Of a stretch of DNA of 64,000 nt, positions 16,917 through 26,284 are shown piece after piece. The position numbers were made by a program, and so were the translations under genes. Location: contig NZ_JAEVYN010000003.1 in the NCBI RefSeq assembly GCF_016807185.1, forward strand, positions 248,001-312,000, read 5' to 3'. Under the pieces are notes generated by a model, which made no database searches, was not told where the DNA came from, and saw nothing but the letters and a program-made list of their open reading frames with translations. Position 1 is the first letter of the stretch, and each line of letters begins with the position of its first letter. This stretch comes from Leptolyngbya sp. Cla-17. GTDB lineage: Bacteria; Cyanobacteriota; Cyanobacteriia; Leptolyngbyales; Leptolyngbyaceae.

Positions 16917-17604
16917 TTACGTCCAACTCCGAAAGAAGGTGTTTTCCTGCCAGGTCGTTGCAGTGCGTTGCTCGATCTCTGCCATTTCAGATTTCACCAA
17001 TGGCTTAAAGGCACGGGCAACGGTGACATTGTGTTCCAGTTGAGCCACCGTTTCAGCCGCAATGACACAGCAATGCACGCCTGGTAGCGACAAGGTGTAG
17101 CCCATTGCCTGATGCATTCCCGCTAATGCCCCAGGTCTAAGTAATCAGTAGGCGCTTGCTCGATCGCTCCAAGTCTCGCCAAGCACCATCGCGATCGCGG
17201 GCATCGGTTTTGCTGGCAAGAAAAATCCGCTGACGATGAGCGGGTAACACTTTGCCCAAGTAGTCTTCACTGGGACTGTAATTGGCGGCGGTATCAAAGT
17301 AGCGAATGCCCAACGCCAAGGCTCGTTCAACTATGGAAACGGCAGCAGCCTCCGAGTTTTGCCATGATAGCGGCGTTTGACCAGCACCCCCTAATCCCAG
17401 AATCGGAACGTGGATGCCAGTCTGTCCCAATTCCCGCTCTGGCATAGAACCGGAGGGCGGAGTTTGAGCGGAGTTGGCAGAACCACCCGTCGAGTTCTCT
17501 GTGAGGGCATGACTGCCGACAATGCCGCCTGTGATCGCGAAACTTGTGGCTAAAAAAGTGCGCCGAGTTTGGGGGGCATGAGCTGCTGAAATACTCCCAT
17601 TCAC
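16917..17604 (-). pseudogene. Aldo/keto reductase with Tat signal, internally deleted
   Basis: The N-terminal part (from 17604) has a twin-arginine leader (QTRRTFLATSFAITGG), then a normal AKR beginning (LGQTGIHVPILGLGGAGQ, FDTAANYSPSEDYLGKVL, ASKTDARDRDGAWRDLERS). After SSKRLL the frame stops at 17137. A second frame supplies TDYLDLGALAGMHQAMGYTL and the normal C-terminus LPGVHCCVIAAETVAQLEHN, ending near 16917. More than 100 residues of barrel are missing at the join near 17125-17150, with a frameshift. It cannot be functional. It lies beside an intact aldo/keto reductase gene. Confidence 0.8.
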
Positions 17605-17670
17605 AAACGGTTGTGTCTAAGCTAACGTAGCTGCAACCAGATAGGCATTAACACTAGGGTCGTTGAAGCA

Positions 17671-18513
17671 TCACAACATTTCTAGTGGAACCGGTTTAGT
17701 GGGTGGTGGAAAAGCAGCATTCAGGGCTGCCAGTTCTTCAGCAGTCAATTTCAAATCCAGGGCAGCGCGGTTTTGCTCTACATGCTCAATGCGGCTGGAC
17801 TTGGGAATTACGATTACATCTTTTTGGTGTAATAACCAGGCGATCGCAACCTGAGCCGCTGTCACTCCACGATTTTGAGCGATCACCTTGAGCGTCTGGT
17901 TGTTGAGCAACTGTCCTTGCTCAAGGGGGGAGTACGCCATGATGGGAATCTCTTGCTGCCGACACCAGGGTAACAAGTTCAACTCAATTCCCCGTCGCAT
18001 CAGGTTGTAGAGTACCTGATTTGTGACAATCGTGTTCCCACCCTTCAAATGGATTGCTTCCTGCATATCTTCAGTATCAAAATTACTCACCCCATAGCTG
18101 CGGATTTTTCCCGCCTGCCGAAGGGTTTGAAAAGCGTCCAATGTCTCTGACAACGGTACAGAACCACGCCAATGCAGCAGGTACAGATCTAGATAGTCCG
18201 TTTGCAGTCGTTTGAGACTGCGCTCACAGGCAGCAATTGCTCCTTTTTTAGAGGCGTTATGCGGATAGACTTTGCTGACCAAAAGGACTTCAGAACGGCG
18301 ATTAGCGATCGCCAGGGCAATCACCTCTTCGGCTCCACCTTCTCCATACATTTCGGCAGTATCAATCAAAGAGAGTCCCAGATCCAAGCCGTGACGCAAG
18401 GCATTAACTTCAGTCTGTCGATTGCTGGCATTCTCGCCCATTCTCCAGGTGCCCATGCCAAGCACAGGAACGGTTTGTCCAGAGGATACTTGCAGCGATC
18501 GCATGAGCGTCAT
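17671..18513 (-). CDS. Aldo/keto reductase
   Basis: A complete 280-residue AKR barrel. The catalytic tetrad is visible as Asp51 and Tyr56 (DTAEMYGEGGAE), Lys81 (LLVSKVYP) and His114 (YLLHWRG); the NADP-binding C-terminal part includes VIPKSSRIEHVEQN. It reduces aldehydes or ketones of unknown identity with NADPH in the cytoplasm. It belongs to the bacterial YeaE/2,5-diketogluconate reductase-like branch by pattern. The DUF4174 gene lies 12 bp upstream on the same strand, so the two may be cotranscribed. The broken AKR downstream is a different subfamily (Tat-exported), not a duplicate. Confidence 0.92.
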   Translation of the reverse strand: MTLMRSLQVSSGQTVPVLGMGTWRMGENASNRQTEVNALRHGLDLGLSLIDTAEMYGEGGAEEVIALAIANRRSEVLLVSKVYPHNASKKGAIAACERSLKRLQTDYLDLYLLHWRGSVPLSETLDAFQTLRQAGKIRSYGVSNFDTEDMQEAIHLKGGNTIVTNQVLYNLMRRGIELNLLPWCRQQEIPIMAYSPLEQGQLLNNQTLKVIAQNRGVTAAQVAIAWLLHQKDVIVIPKSSRIEHVEQNRAALDLKLTAEELAALNAAFPPPTKPVPLEML

Positions 18514-18525
18514 CCTTCCGTTAGG

Positions 18526-19053
18526 TTACTGTCGGGAGCGCATTTCTTGCTGACGCATTGGCATCACGTCAATCGTACGAAATAGCACAGCCAAATCAAC
18601 AGGAGTTTGACTCCGTTGTTTTTCTGTCCCGTCTTTACCAATTAAAATCACCGCAAACTCCTCAACAGGGACACCAAATTGTTGTCTGAGCCTCTCTACT
18701 GATGCTGCGCTGAGGAATTTCCCATCAACTCGACTCTCTCCTGTTCCCAACACTTCCACCAACTTGAGGTCGCGCTCGTTTACATTGGCTCGATCCGCTT
18801 GCCACATTTGTACTTGTTGTTGGTAAGCAGGTATACGCTTTGAAGGCGCGAAGATCAGCACAGTCCGATGCTGCCATTGGTAGTCACTCAATTTGAATTC
18901 AACCATCTGCAAACGACCAGAAGTTGAATCAACACTGGTTGTTGAGAGTCCAGACCAAGCAGGGACAGGTGAATCACTCATTGAGATGGGAGGCTGACTA
19001 TAGACACAGCCTTGCAAAAGGGGCAGAAGAACAAAAACCGCTAGAAACCACAT
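18526..19053 (-). CDS. DUF4174 lipoprotein
   Basis: The 175-residue protein begins with a hydrophobic signal ending in a lipobox LQGC (Cys16), so it should be lipid-anchored. The rest matches DUF4174: WQHRTVLIFAPSKRIPAYQQ and EFAVILIGKDGTEKQRSQ, a thioredoxin-like fold without the CxxC active site. Function is unknown. It precedes the intact aldo/keto reductase by 12 bp on the same strand. Confidence 0.82.
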   Translation of the reverse strand: MWFLAVFVLLPLLQGCVYSQPPISMSDSPVPAWSGLSTTSVDSTSGRLQMVEFKLSDYQWQHRTVLIFAPSKRIPAYQQQVQMWQADRANVNERDLKLVEVLGTGESRVDGKFLSAASVERLRQQFGVPVEEFAVILIGKDGTEKQRSQTPVDLAVLFRTIDVMPMRQQEMRSRQ

Positions 19054-19126
19054 TGCTTAGATAGAACCGACTTCCTCACTGTAGCCAAATCTTTGCAAGA
19101 GAGGCTGATTCCCAAGAGGGAATTTC

Positions 19127-19279
19127 ATGGTTCACGGGTTAAGCGGACAAGGGAAAACCTGCAACAGTCTGGAAGAGATTGTGATGACTCTGGTTCTACC
19201 CGAATGGCAGCATGACGTTTTGAGTCTGGCTCATGCCCTCAAACTAGCATCTCAGACCAACGAGAGTATTGTGGAGTAA
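19127..19279 (+). CDS. Possible small protein of 50 residues
   Basis: ATG 19127 follows AAGAGGG with 6 bp spacing, and the frame (MVHGLSGQGKTCNSLEEIVM, then LPEWQHDVLSLAHALKLASQ) runs to TAA 19277-19279. It reads like a helical small protein, but I know no family. It lies 37 bp before the EVE-domain gene on the same strand. It could also be the tail of a lost gene. Confidence 0.3.
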   Translation: MVHGLSGQGKTCNSLEEIVMTLVLPEWQHDVLSLAHALKLASQTNESIVE

Positions 19280-19316
19280 ATGGTAAGTCCAACTTGCAGA
19301 AGTGGCATAAACCGAC

Positions 19317-19748
19317 ATGGCATACTGGTTGTTTCAAGCCAACCCTAAATACAGCCAAATTCTGACCAGCATTCGAGAATTGTTAGTTCTCTACTGGCTC
19401 GTCACGCGGTACAACGATGAAATTACAGTGGACGACCAAGTCCTGATTTGGATTGCCGGAAAGCAAGCGGGAATTTTTGCGATCGCTCGTGTGCTTGAAC
19501 CACCCCAATTCCTGGATCGTCCACCAGATCTCGCCTACTGGACAACACCCATGCGAGCGATCGGCAGGTTTTATGCTCCGGTCGAGTTCACTCAAAAACT
19601 TCTGGATGCACCTCTGCTAAAGTTTTGTCTCCAACACGACCCAGTTTTGCGAAAGTTGCAAGTGCTTCGGACTCCCCGGAGTACAAATTTTGAAGTGACC
19701 CAGGAACAATGGCAAAGAGTCGAAGCGTTGCTACAACGGCACTACTAA
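19317..19748 (+). CDS. EVE-domain protein
   Basis: A 143-residue stand-alone EVE domain: MAYWLFQANPKYSQIL at the start, the central VDDQVLIWIAGKQAGIFAIA strand pair, and LRTPRSTNFEVTQEQW near the end. EVE domains share the PUA-like fold and bind modified bases in DNA or RNA; they also occur in restriction and other defence genes. This one may read a modified nucleotide, but no partner is adjacent. Its 3' end overlaps the convergent small membrane protein gene by 18 bp. Confidence 0.85.
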   Translation: MAYWLFQANPKYSQILTSIRELLVLYWLVTRYNDEITVDDQVLIWIAGKQAGIFAIARVLEPPQFLDRPPDLAYWTTPMRAIGRFYAPVEFTQKLLDAPLLKFCLQHDPVLRKLQVLRTPRSTNFEVTQEQWQRVEALLQRHY

Positions 19749-19997
19749 CCAGGTATACGCCAAAACACCCAGAAGGGATACCCCCAACAACAACTCCCGC
19801 TGCTCATGCCAGGTGTTCTGCAGTCCGTTCACGAAATACCTGAAAGATTCTTTGCGAGCTCGCCCCAGTTCTGCCATCAGCACCTTTACTTGAGCATCGA
19901 CTTCTTCAAGGGATACCTCTCCCCGTTGATAAGCCGCATCCAGTTGGCTCAACTTGCGCCAATAGGTGCTCGTCGCCGCTAATAAATTTGAACCCAT
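19731..19997 (-). CDS. Small C-terminally anchored membrane protein
   Basis: The 88-residue protein has an acidic, helical N-terminal part (QLDAAYQRGEVSLEEVDAQV) and a single hydrophobic segment at about residues 69-87 (LLLGVSLLGVLAYTWLVVP). The layout suggests a tail-anchored protein with a cytoplasmic coiled-coil. The family is unknown to me. Its 3' end overlaps the EVE gene, which is unusual but possible for convergent genes. Confidence 0.5.
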   Translation of the reverse strand: MGSNLLAATSTYWRKLSQLDAAYQRGEVSLEEVDAQVKVLMAELGRARKESFRYFVNGLQNTWHEQRELLLGVSLLGVLAYTWLVVPL

Positions 19998-20186
19998 GGC
20001 AGAAATCTCTCTTTGTTAACCTTTGTAACAAGTCTAACGAAGTAAGTTCCTGACTGAGTTCTGCTGAGAGGTAGAAGCAGCAGCGTCAATAGTTAGAAAT
20101 TGCCTCACTTCTACATCAACACAAGAGCAAAAATCTCCATGACTTCTCTAGAAAAGTACTCCTGTTGTAGATCAACGGAGCGATCG

Positions 20187-21656
20187 CTACCCTTTGTTAA
20201 ATTCCAGTTGTCCAACATACTCATATTGTCCATACTGCTGATCGCCGATAAATAATTGCACCTCGTAAGTTCCAGTACCAGGTAAAGTACAGGACAACTG
20301 GGGCTGTTGACTCGTTTGCTGGGCGCAGTGTTGGGATTGCCCACTCCCTTTGACTCCATAACTTGCCATCAACCAGCGCTGCCCAGGATTTTCTAGTTGA
20401 ATCACCGCGTTGCTCCGAATGTCCGTTTGCGATCGCGTCGGTGAAATTAATTTCAACCCCTGAGCAAAGAAGTTGGGACGCAGCATCGGTTGCCGCAGGA
20501 AATCACCACGAGTTATAGGTTGGGATAGAAGCTGCCAAGCGGCATCATCGGGGAAATGGCTGACAATCATGACTTTTGGCGGTGGAAACAGGTAGCTAGT
20601 GCCATATTTTTTCGTGAAACCGGAGGCATTCACGTAGCCGCTGTCCCAGGTGGCATCGATCAAGTACCAATTTCCTTCAATCTTCGCCGCATTCCAAGCA
20701 TGACCACTACCATTCAGGTCGCTGATCTGACTGCGAGAATCACCGACCACATACACAATCTCTTCCCCGATCGCCTGCCCCAAAGCTTCTAACAACTTGG
20801 CATATCCAGCACAGACCGCTTTGCGGGTGCGAAAGGTGGTTTCCGCATCCTGGGGTGGACGAGGAACTTGTCCGAAGAAAGCCGGAGCATCATAGGCAAT
20901 GCGATCGGCAACGTAATCGTGTAATGCTTTCACTCGTAGAAACGGATCTTTTTCCTGTTGAGCGATGTATTGGGCAACCGCTGCGATACTGGTTTCAACA
21001 CCTGGTGGCATTCGAGCAACCGCAGGATGAACACTTGCATCAACTGACCATAGATTTGCCCGACGGGTTGCAGCAGTCTTTGCCGCAGGTTGGGGTGTGG
21101 GCTGTGGTTGCGGGGAGACTTGACTGCTTGGTGTGGGCTGTGGAGATGGTTGAACTTCAGGTTGGGGAGTGGGGCTAATCTCTCTAGTGTCAGCGTACTG
21201 CTGGTAAGGATTCTGATGCACTGCCAGATATAGCCACTCAAGCTCGTTCGCCAGTTTGAACAGCGATCGCCGTACCAGTTCAATCTGAGATCCCTGCTTA
21301 CCATCGAGCATCCAGTCGCCTCGCGTTGAAAGTGCCAGAAATGAAGTTTGAGGGCGTAATGCCAGCAGGCAAGCAAGGAAAATCAGGTTGAGCAGGAGAG
21401 TTCGCAAGACCAGGCGATCGCCCCAGGTTAAAACTGGCGGCTTTCGTTGGCGACGTTTGCTGCCCCATAAATCCCAGGCGATCGGCAGCAGGGGAAATAG
21501 GAGAATGCCAGAGAAGACTGCCAGCCAGGTTGGACCGTTTGTATACGCGACCAGGGAAGATGCTAACCACACCCCCAGGACAGGAGTGAGGAAACCCAAC
21601 AGGGTTAGCAGTCCTTTGAGCAGCAGAATGGGGAGGTCAAGGAGGAGGAAACGCAT
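20187..21656 (-). CDS. Membrane-anchored transglutaminase-like protein
   Basis: The 489-residue protein has about three N-terminal membrane segments (roughly residues 5-38, 42-62 and 85-100), a Pro/Gln-rich linker (160-190), and then a transglutaminase/kyphoscoliosis-peptidase-like domain with the catalytic triad Cys282 (RKAVCAGYAKL), His319 (SGHAWNA) and Asp334 (YLIDATWDSG). The C-terminal beta-rich part may bind a ligand. It could be a protease or peptide-processing enzyme acting outside the membrane. It is a single gene with nothing obviously linked. Confidence 0.82.
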   Translation of the reverse strand: MRFLLLDLPILLLKGLLTLLGFLTPVLGVWLASSLVAYTNGPTWLAVFSGILLFPLLPIAWDLWGSKRRQRKPPVLTWGDRLVLRTLLLNLIFLACLLALRPQTSFLALSTRGDWMLDGKQGSQIELVRRSLFKLANELEWLYLAVHQNPYQQYADTREISPTPQPEVQPSPQPTPSSQVSPQPQPTPQPAAKTAATRRANLWSVDASVHPAVARMPPGVETSIAAVAQYIAQQEKDPFLRVKALHDYVADRIAYDAPAFFGQVPRPPQDAETTFRTRKAVCAGYAKLLEALGQAIGEEIVYVVGDSRSQISDLNGSGHAWNAAKIEGNWYLIDATWDSGYVNASGFTKKYGTSYLFPPPKVMIVSHFPDDAAWQLLSQPITRGDFLRQPMLRPNFFAQGLKLISPTRSQTDIRSNAVIQLENPGQRWLMASYGVKGSGQSQHCAQQTSQQPQLSCTLPGTGTYEVQLFIGDQQYGQYEYVGQLEFNKG

Positions 21657-21955
21657 AAGATCAAAAAGAATCGCTTACCTGACTTAAGGGTGCCCAATCG
21701 TATGAGCCGGAGTTTAAGGTTTGGTTGGAGGGGAAACTTCAAATAGATACACTAACAGGGCGATCGCTTTCTGATTCAACGCTTCCCTGGGTCAAACTCG
21801 ATAAATGAACACTTACACCAATTCTGGGCTGTTCAAGCTCTAAATCCTATCTTTCTGGTCAAGCAGCTTTCGATGCGACTGCTAGTCTTACCCTTTAGTA
21901 TGAGGATGTTCATCGCTAAAATGAACGGATGCTGTAAATCTTTAACACAGTAACA
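21657..21955. other. Intergenic stretch with no gene seen
   Basis: About 300 bp between the divergent transglutaminase-like and methyltransferase genes. It must hold both promoters, but I see no convincing boxes, hairpins or short frames. Confidence 0.4.
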
Positions 21956-22558
21956 ATGACGGCACGAGAATTTCCAAACTGGGAAGCGCTTTATCAGGAG
22001 AAATCCGTTGAAACCATGCCCTGGTTCAACCCAGACTTAGATCCGGATGTTGAGGAAGCTCTCATTGTCCTTGATCTGAACAGTGGCACCCTACTGGATT
22101 TGGGAACCGGACCTGGAACCCAGGCGATCGCGTTAGCTGAGCGAGGCTTCCAGGTAATTGCTACCGATTTGTCAGAAACAGCCATTCGTCAGGCAGCCGA
22201 GAAAGCAGCAGAGAAAGGACTAGAAATATCGTTCCGCCAGGATGACATTCTTAACAGTCATCTGGATCGCTCGTTTGATCTGATTTTGGATAGAGGGTGC
22301 TTTCATGTTCTGCCACCGCAGCGCAGAGAAGACTATGTGCAGACCGTCGCGAACCTGTTGAAACCAAAGAAATACTTGTTGTTGAAATGCTTTAGCCAGC
22401 AGCAACCAGGGGAGCAAGGTCCGTATCGGTTTACTCCAGAAGAAATTCAGCAGATATTTACACAGCGATTTCATCTTAGATCGGTTGCCCAAACAGTCTA
22501 CCAGGGCACCCTCGATCCCCTCCCCAAAGCGCTCTTTTGCATTCTAGAAAAGCGGTGA
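21956..22558 (+). CDS. Class I SAM-dependent methyltransferase (TehB / thiopurine methyltransferase-like)
   Basis: A 200-residue Rossmann methyltransferase. Motif I is LLDLGTGPGTQAIAL (residues 46-60), the acidic end of strand 2 is Asp71 in VIATDLS, and motif II/post II is FDLILDRGCFHVLPP. The N-terminus WEALYQEKSVETMPWFNPDL is typical of small tellurite- or thiopurine-type methyltransferases. The substrate is unknown. The gene is followed 7 bp later by the AMP-ligase gene. A decayed copy of this gene, with very similar DNA, lies at about 25.93-26.27 kb. Confidence 0.88.
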   Translation: MTAREFPNWEALYQEKSVETMPWFNPDLDPDVEEALIVLDLNSGTLLDLGTGPGTQAIALAERGFQVIATDLSETAIRQAAEKAAEKGLEISFRQDDILNSHLDRSFDLILDRGCFHVLPPQRREDYVQTVANLLKPKKYLLLKCFSQQQPGEQGPYRFTPEEIQQIFTQRFHLRSVAQTVYQGTLDPLPKALFCILEKR

Positions 22559-22565
22559 TTTGACG

Positions 22566-24065
22566 ATGCACCACCCTCGATCGCAGCAGACTCTTGAAGC
22601 ATTCCAGGCTTTTCTGACCACGCCGCTTGCAGCCAAATTGCAACCGCACAGTCAAGCGGACTGGGAAAAATCAGTTCTGGATCTATTTCATCAAACCGCT
22701 GCAACGGTGCCTGCCTATGCTTCATTTCTGCACACTCAGGGTATTGATCCGGCTACTATCCAAACGATCGCAGACTTTCAACACCTGCCCCTGACCACGA
22801 AGGACAATTACCTGCGGCAATACCCTATGGCGCAGGTGTGTCGTCAGGGGCAACTCGAAAGCTGCGACATGATTGCCGTTTCCTCTGGCTCCACCGGACA
22901 ACCCAGCTTTTGGGCGCGATCGCTGGCGGATGAATTTCAAATCGCCACCCGCTTTGAGCAAATTTTTCACGATAGCTTTCAAGCAGATCAACGCCGGACT
23001 TTGGCGATCGTATGTTTTGCCCTGGGAACCTGGGTTGGCGGGATGTATACCGCAAATTGTTGTCGTCATCTGGCAAGCAAAGGCTATCCCCTTACCCTGA
23101 TTACCCCTGGAAACAACAAACCTGAAATCTTGCGGGTTGTTCAAACTCTAGCTCCCCAATTTGAGCAGGTGATACTGCTGGGCTATCCTCCATTTTTGAA
23201 AGATGTGATTGATAGTGGCATTGCTCAGGGTGTTGATTGGCAAGCTTATCAGGTGAAGTTGGTGATGGCAGGGGAAGTGTTTAGTGAAGCATGGAGATCG
23301 CTAGTAGGCGGTCGGCTTGGCTCTACGAACTTCTGCTACGACTCGGCTTCGCTCTACGGCACAGCGGATGCGGGAGTGTTGGGAAATGAAACGCCCTTGA
23401 GCATTTGTATTCGTCGCTGGCTGGCGGATCATCCCGATGCGGCTCGCTCCCTGTTTGGCGAATCCCGATTGCCGACGCTGGCGCAATACGATCCGCTCAG
23501 TCGCTTCTTTGAAGTCCAGGACGGCACCCTGTTATTTTCCGGTGATAATGGCATTCCCTTAATTCGCTATCACATCTCTGATAATGGCGGCTTGATCGCG
23601 TATCCACAAATGTTGCAATTTTTGCAAGAGTGGGGATTTGATCCCATCAAAGCGCTGCAAGGCAAGCGGGGAGTTTATCCCTTGCCGTTTGTCTATGTGT
23701 TTGGACGATCGCATTTCACGGTGTCTTACTTTGGTGCCAACGTCTATCCTGAAAATGTCACGGTTGGATTGGAGCAAGCGCCCATTTGTGAGTGGGTGAC
23801 TGGAAAATTTGTCATGCAGGTGACGGATGATGCGGATCAAAATAAACAGCTTGCCATTGCAGTTGAGTTAGCTCCCGGTGTGATAGGTAGTGAAGAGCAG
23901 CGGAATGCGATCGCGGCTGCCATTCACCAACACCTGCGACGACTCAATAGTGAATTTGCCAACTACGTGCCAGAGGCGTACCAAATTCCTGGTATCACTT
24001 TGCATCCAACGGGTGATCCCGATTATTTCCCGGTTGGAGTCAAACACCGTTACACTCGCTCATAA
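22566..24065 (+). CDS. Phenylacetate-CoA ligase-like (F390 synthetase-like) adenylating enzyme
   Basis: The approximately 499-residue protein has the AMP-binding motif SSGSTGQPSFWARS (residues 106 onward) and the helical beginning typical of phenylacetate-CoA ligase and coenzyme F390 synthetase relatives (FHQTAATVPAYASFLHTQGI). The central part YDSASLYGTADAGVLGNETP fits the nucleotide-binding A5-like region. It should activate a carboxylic acid with ATP. ATG 22566 is preferred; a TTG at 22560 is possible. It is 7 bp downstream of the methyltransferase and 24 bp upstream of the peptidase gene, so the cluster at 21.9-25.8 kb may be one operon. Confidence 0.85.
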   Translation: MHHPRSQQTLEAFQAFLTTPLAAKLQPHSQADWEKSVLDLFHQTAATVPAYASFLHTQGIDPATIQTIADFQHLPLTTKDNYLRQYPMAQVCRQGQLESCDMIAVSSGSTGQPSFWARSLADEFQIATRFEQIFHDSFQADQRRTLAIVCFALGTWVGGMYTANCCRHLASKGYPLTLITPGNNKPEILRVVQTLAPQFEQVILLGYPPFLKDVIDSGIAQGVDWQAYQVKLVMAGEVFSEAWRSLVGGRLGSTNFCYDSASLYGTADAGVLGNETPLSICIRRWLADHPDAARSLFGESRLPTLAQYDPLSRFFEVQDGTLLFSGDNGIPLIRYHISDNGGLIAYPQMLQFLQEWGFDPIKALQGKRGVYPLPFVYVFGRSHFTVSYFGANVYPENVTVGLEQAPICEWVTGKFVMQVTDDADQNKQLAIAVELAPGVIGSEEQRNAIAAAIHQHLRRLNSEFANYVPEAYQIPGITLHPTGDPDYFPVGVKHRYTRS

Positions 24066-24089
24066 TGTGCTTTCGTTTTACAGCAGGCG

Positions 24090-24923
24090 ATGATTCAAAC
24101 TCTGATTGTCCTACTGATGGTCGTCATCATCACTGCCGCGATTTTGCTTCGCCCTGCTTTGATGCGCTGGCATCGCAATCGCCTCAAACATCGCCCATTT
24201 CTCCCGCTCTGGAGGGCAGTAATTGAGCAAACTTTGCCCATGTATGAGAAACTCTCGCTGGACGAACGCAGGCGACTGCAAGGACATATTCAAGTATTTT
24301 TGGCAGAAAAACAGTTCATTGGCTGTGCTGGATTGGAGGTTACTGAAGAGATGAAGATCACGATCGCCGCGATCGCCTGTTTATTGCTGCTCAACGAACG
24401 CGGACAGTATTTCCCAAAGCTGCGGTCTATCTTGGTTTATCCAACCGTTTATATCGTCAATGAAGCGACCTTTGTGGAGAATTTTATCGTTGAGGAAAGG
24501 CGGGAAGCCAGATTGGGAGAATCCTGGAGTGCGGATCAAGTGGTTCTAGCATGGGACATTGTGAAACGAGATACTCTTCATTGGACAGACGGACACAACG
24601 TTGTCCTACACGAATTTGCTCATCAGCTCGATCAAGAAGACGGAAAGGCTGAAGGGGTGCCGATTTTGCCAAGCCACTCAGACTATGCTATTTGGAAACA
24701 AGTGATGACTCAGTCCTACCGTCAGCTTTGCCAGGATATAGAGCGTGGGGTTCAAACTGTGATAGATAGTTATGGGGCAACCAATCCAGCAGAGTTTTTT
24801 GCCGTTGCGACTGAGACATTCTTTGAAAAACCACGCCGATTGCTGACTCACTACCCAACCCTCTATGAACAACTGCGCCGCTATTATCAGCTTGACCCGC
24901 TGCAATGGATGGGACGGCAATGA
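24090..24923 (+). CDS. MtfA-like zinc metallopeptidase (M90 family)
   Basis: A 277-residue protein with one N-terminal membrane segment (about residues 3-22) and the metallopeptidase motif HEFAHQLDQEDG, His174-Glu175 and His178, as in MtfA (Mlc titration factor A) peptidases. The later segment NPAEFFAVATETFFEKPRRL supplies the third zinc ligand region (Glu in TETFFE). Many cyanobacterial members carry this extra N-terminal helix. Its stop overlaps the start of the GNAT gene (ATGA, 24920-24923), showing translational coupling. Confidence 0.9.
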   Translation: MIQTLIVLLMVVIITAAILLRPALMRWHRNRLKHRPFLPLWRAVIEQTLPMYEKLSLDERRRLQGHIQVFLAEKQFIGCAGLEVTEEMKITIAAIACLLLLNERGQYFPKLRSILVYPTVYIVNEATFVENFIVEERREARLGESWSADQVVLAWDIVKRDTLHWTDGHNVVLHEFAHQLDQEDGKAEGVPILPSHSDYAIWKQVMTQSYRQLCQDIERGVQTVIDSYGATNPAEFFAVATETFFEKPRRLLTHYPTLYEQLRRYYQLDPLQWMGRQ

Positions 24924-25771
24924 CTAAAAAGTCCTATTCAATTCGACCGATGAGCCGCGTAGACCTTCAGATTGCGATCGCGTGGGCAACCGCAGAGGGA
25001 TGGAATCCGGGGTTGCACGATGCTGAGTGTTTTTATAGAGCCGATCCAACGGGATTTTGGATGGGTTCACTGGGGGATGAACCGATCGCTACCATCTCAG
25101 CCGTTAAATATGGCAACTCTTTTGGATTTGTCGGATTCTATATCGTCAAACCAGAGTATCGAGGGCAAGGCTATGGGATTCAACTCTGGAATGCAGCATT
25201 AGCTACATTGTCAGGTCGAAATATTGGTCTAGATGGTGTGCTGACTCAACAGAAAAACTATCAGCAATCTGGATTTCAATTCGCCTATCGTAATATTCGC
25301 TATGAAGGTGTGAGTGGTGGTGAGTCAACGAATGATTCGCGGATTGTTGATCTATTCAACATTCCATTTGCAACGATTGCAACCTATGATCGAGCATTCT
25401 TCCCAGGCGATCGTGTTCAGTTTCTCCGGAGTTGGATTGATCAACCTGATAGTACTGCTTTAGGCATTGTGCAAAACAACACGCTGGTAGGGTACGGAGT
25501 GATAAGGCTCTGCCACACAGGTTACAAGATCGGTCCGTTGTTTGCGGATCAGCCATCTTTGGCAGAAGCGTTGTTTGTTGCCCTCCAGTCAACAGTAGCA
25601 GCAGGTACTCCCATTTACCTGGATGTTCCTGAAATCAACGTAGCGGCTGTCACCCTGGCTGAGAAGTATGAGATGAAGAGGGTGTTTGAGACAGCTCGGA
25701 TGTATACTCAAGCCTGCCCTGAGTTACCCTACGATCGCCTGTTTGGTGTGACAACCTTTGAACTTGGATAA
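24920..25771 (+). CDS. GNAT family N-acetyltransferase with C-terminal GNAT-like domain
   Basis: The 283-residue protein has an N-terminal GNAT fold with the acetyl-CoA loop in KPEYRGQGYGIQLWNAAL (residues about 80-97) and the following strand/helix IGLDGVLTQQKNYQQSGFQF. The C-terminal half (from about 150) resembles the second domain of tandem GNAT proteins such as those with the PF18014-type domain. ATG 24920 overlaps the stop of the peptidase gene by 4 bp; a GTG/ATG choice 15 bp upstream is less likely. The acetyl acceptor is unknown. Confidence 0.88.
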   Translation: MTKKSYSIRPMSRVDLQIAIAWATAEGWNPGLHDAECFYRADPTGFWMGSLGDEPIATISAVKYGNSFGFVGFYIVKPEYRGQGYGIQLWNAALATLSGRNIGLDGVLTQQKNYQQSGFQFAYRNIRYEGVSGGESTNDSRIVDLFNIPFATIATYDRAFFPGDRVQFLRSWIDQPDSTALGIVQNNTLVGYGVIRLCHTGYKIGPLFADQPSLAEALFVALQSTVAAGTPIYLDVPEINVAAVTLAEKYEMKRVFETARMYTQACPELPYDRLFGVTTFELG

Positions 25772-25930
25772 TGAATTGCCGTCGCTTTAAAGGGTATATC
25801 TAGCTACCAACTTCTGAGCAGACTGACAATGCTTTTCAACTAGCTTCAGTGGTGCTAGAAGCTGAGCATTTTCCAGATGACAAGCCACCCAGAAACTAAA
25901 CAATCGGTTTGGTGACATCCCCTACATAAA

Positions 25931-26272
25931 GTGAGCCAGGAGGTAAAACTGGACGCTCCAACCAACAGTACTGACCTGTTATTATCCTTAGACCCAGATG
26001 TTGAGGAAGCCCTCCTCACCCTCGAACTAAGCTGTAGTATAGTGCTGAATTTGGGAACAGGACCGGGAACCCAGGCGATCTCGTTGGCTGAGCGAGGCTT
26101 CCAGGTGATTGCGACAGATTTGTCAGAAACGGCCATTCATCAGGCAGCCGAAAAAGCAGCCGAGAAAAAACTAGAAATACCGTTCCGCCAAGATGACATT
26201 TAAACGACGGTTTACCACAGGACACTCAATCCACTCCCTAGAGCACTCTTTTGCATTTTGGAAAAACGTTGA
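25931..26272 (+). pseudogene. Decayed second copy of the SAM methyltransferase
   Basis: From about 25985 the frame gives LDPDVEEALLTLELS, LNLGTGPGTQAISLAERGFQ and VIATDLSETAIHQAAEKAAE, nearly the same as the intact gene at 21956, then ends at a stop right after FRQDDI (26203). The next bases in another frame give TVYHRTLNPLPRALFCILEK-Arg-stop, matching the true C-terminus. About 70 residues between DDI and TVY are missing, along with the N-terminus. It is a broken paralogue. The rest of the stretch 25772-25985 shows nothing recognisable. Confidence 0.85.
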
Positions 26273-26284
26273 TTGCCACAACAC

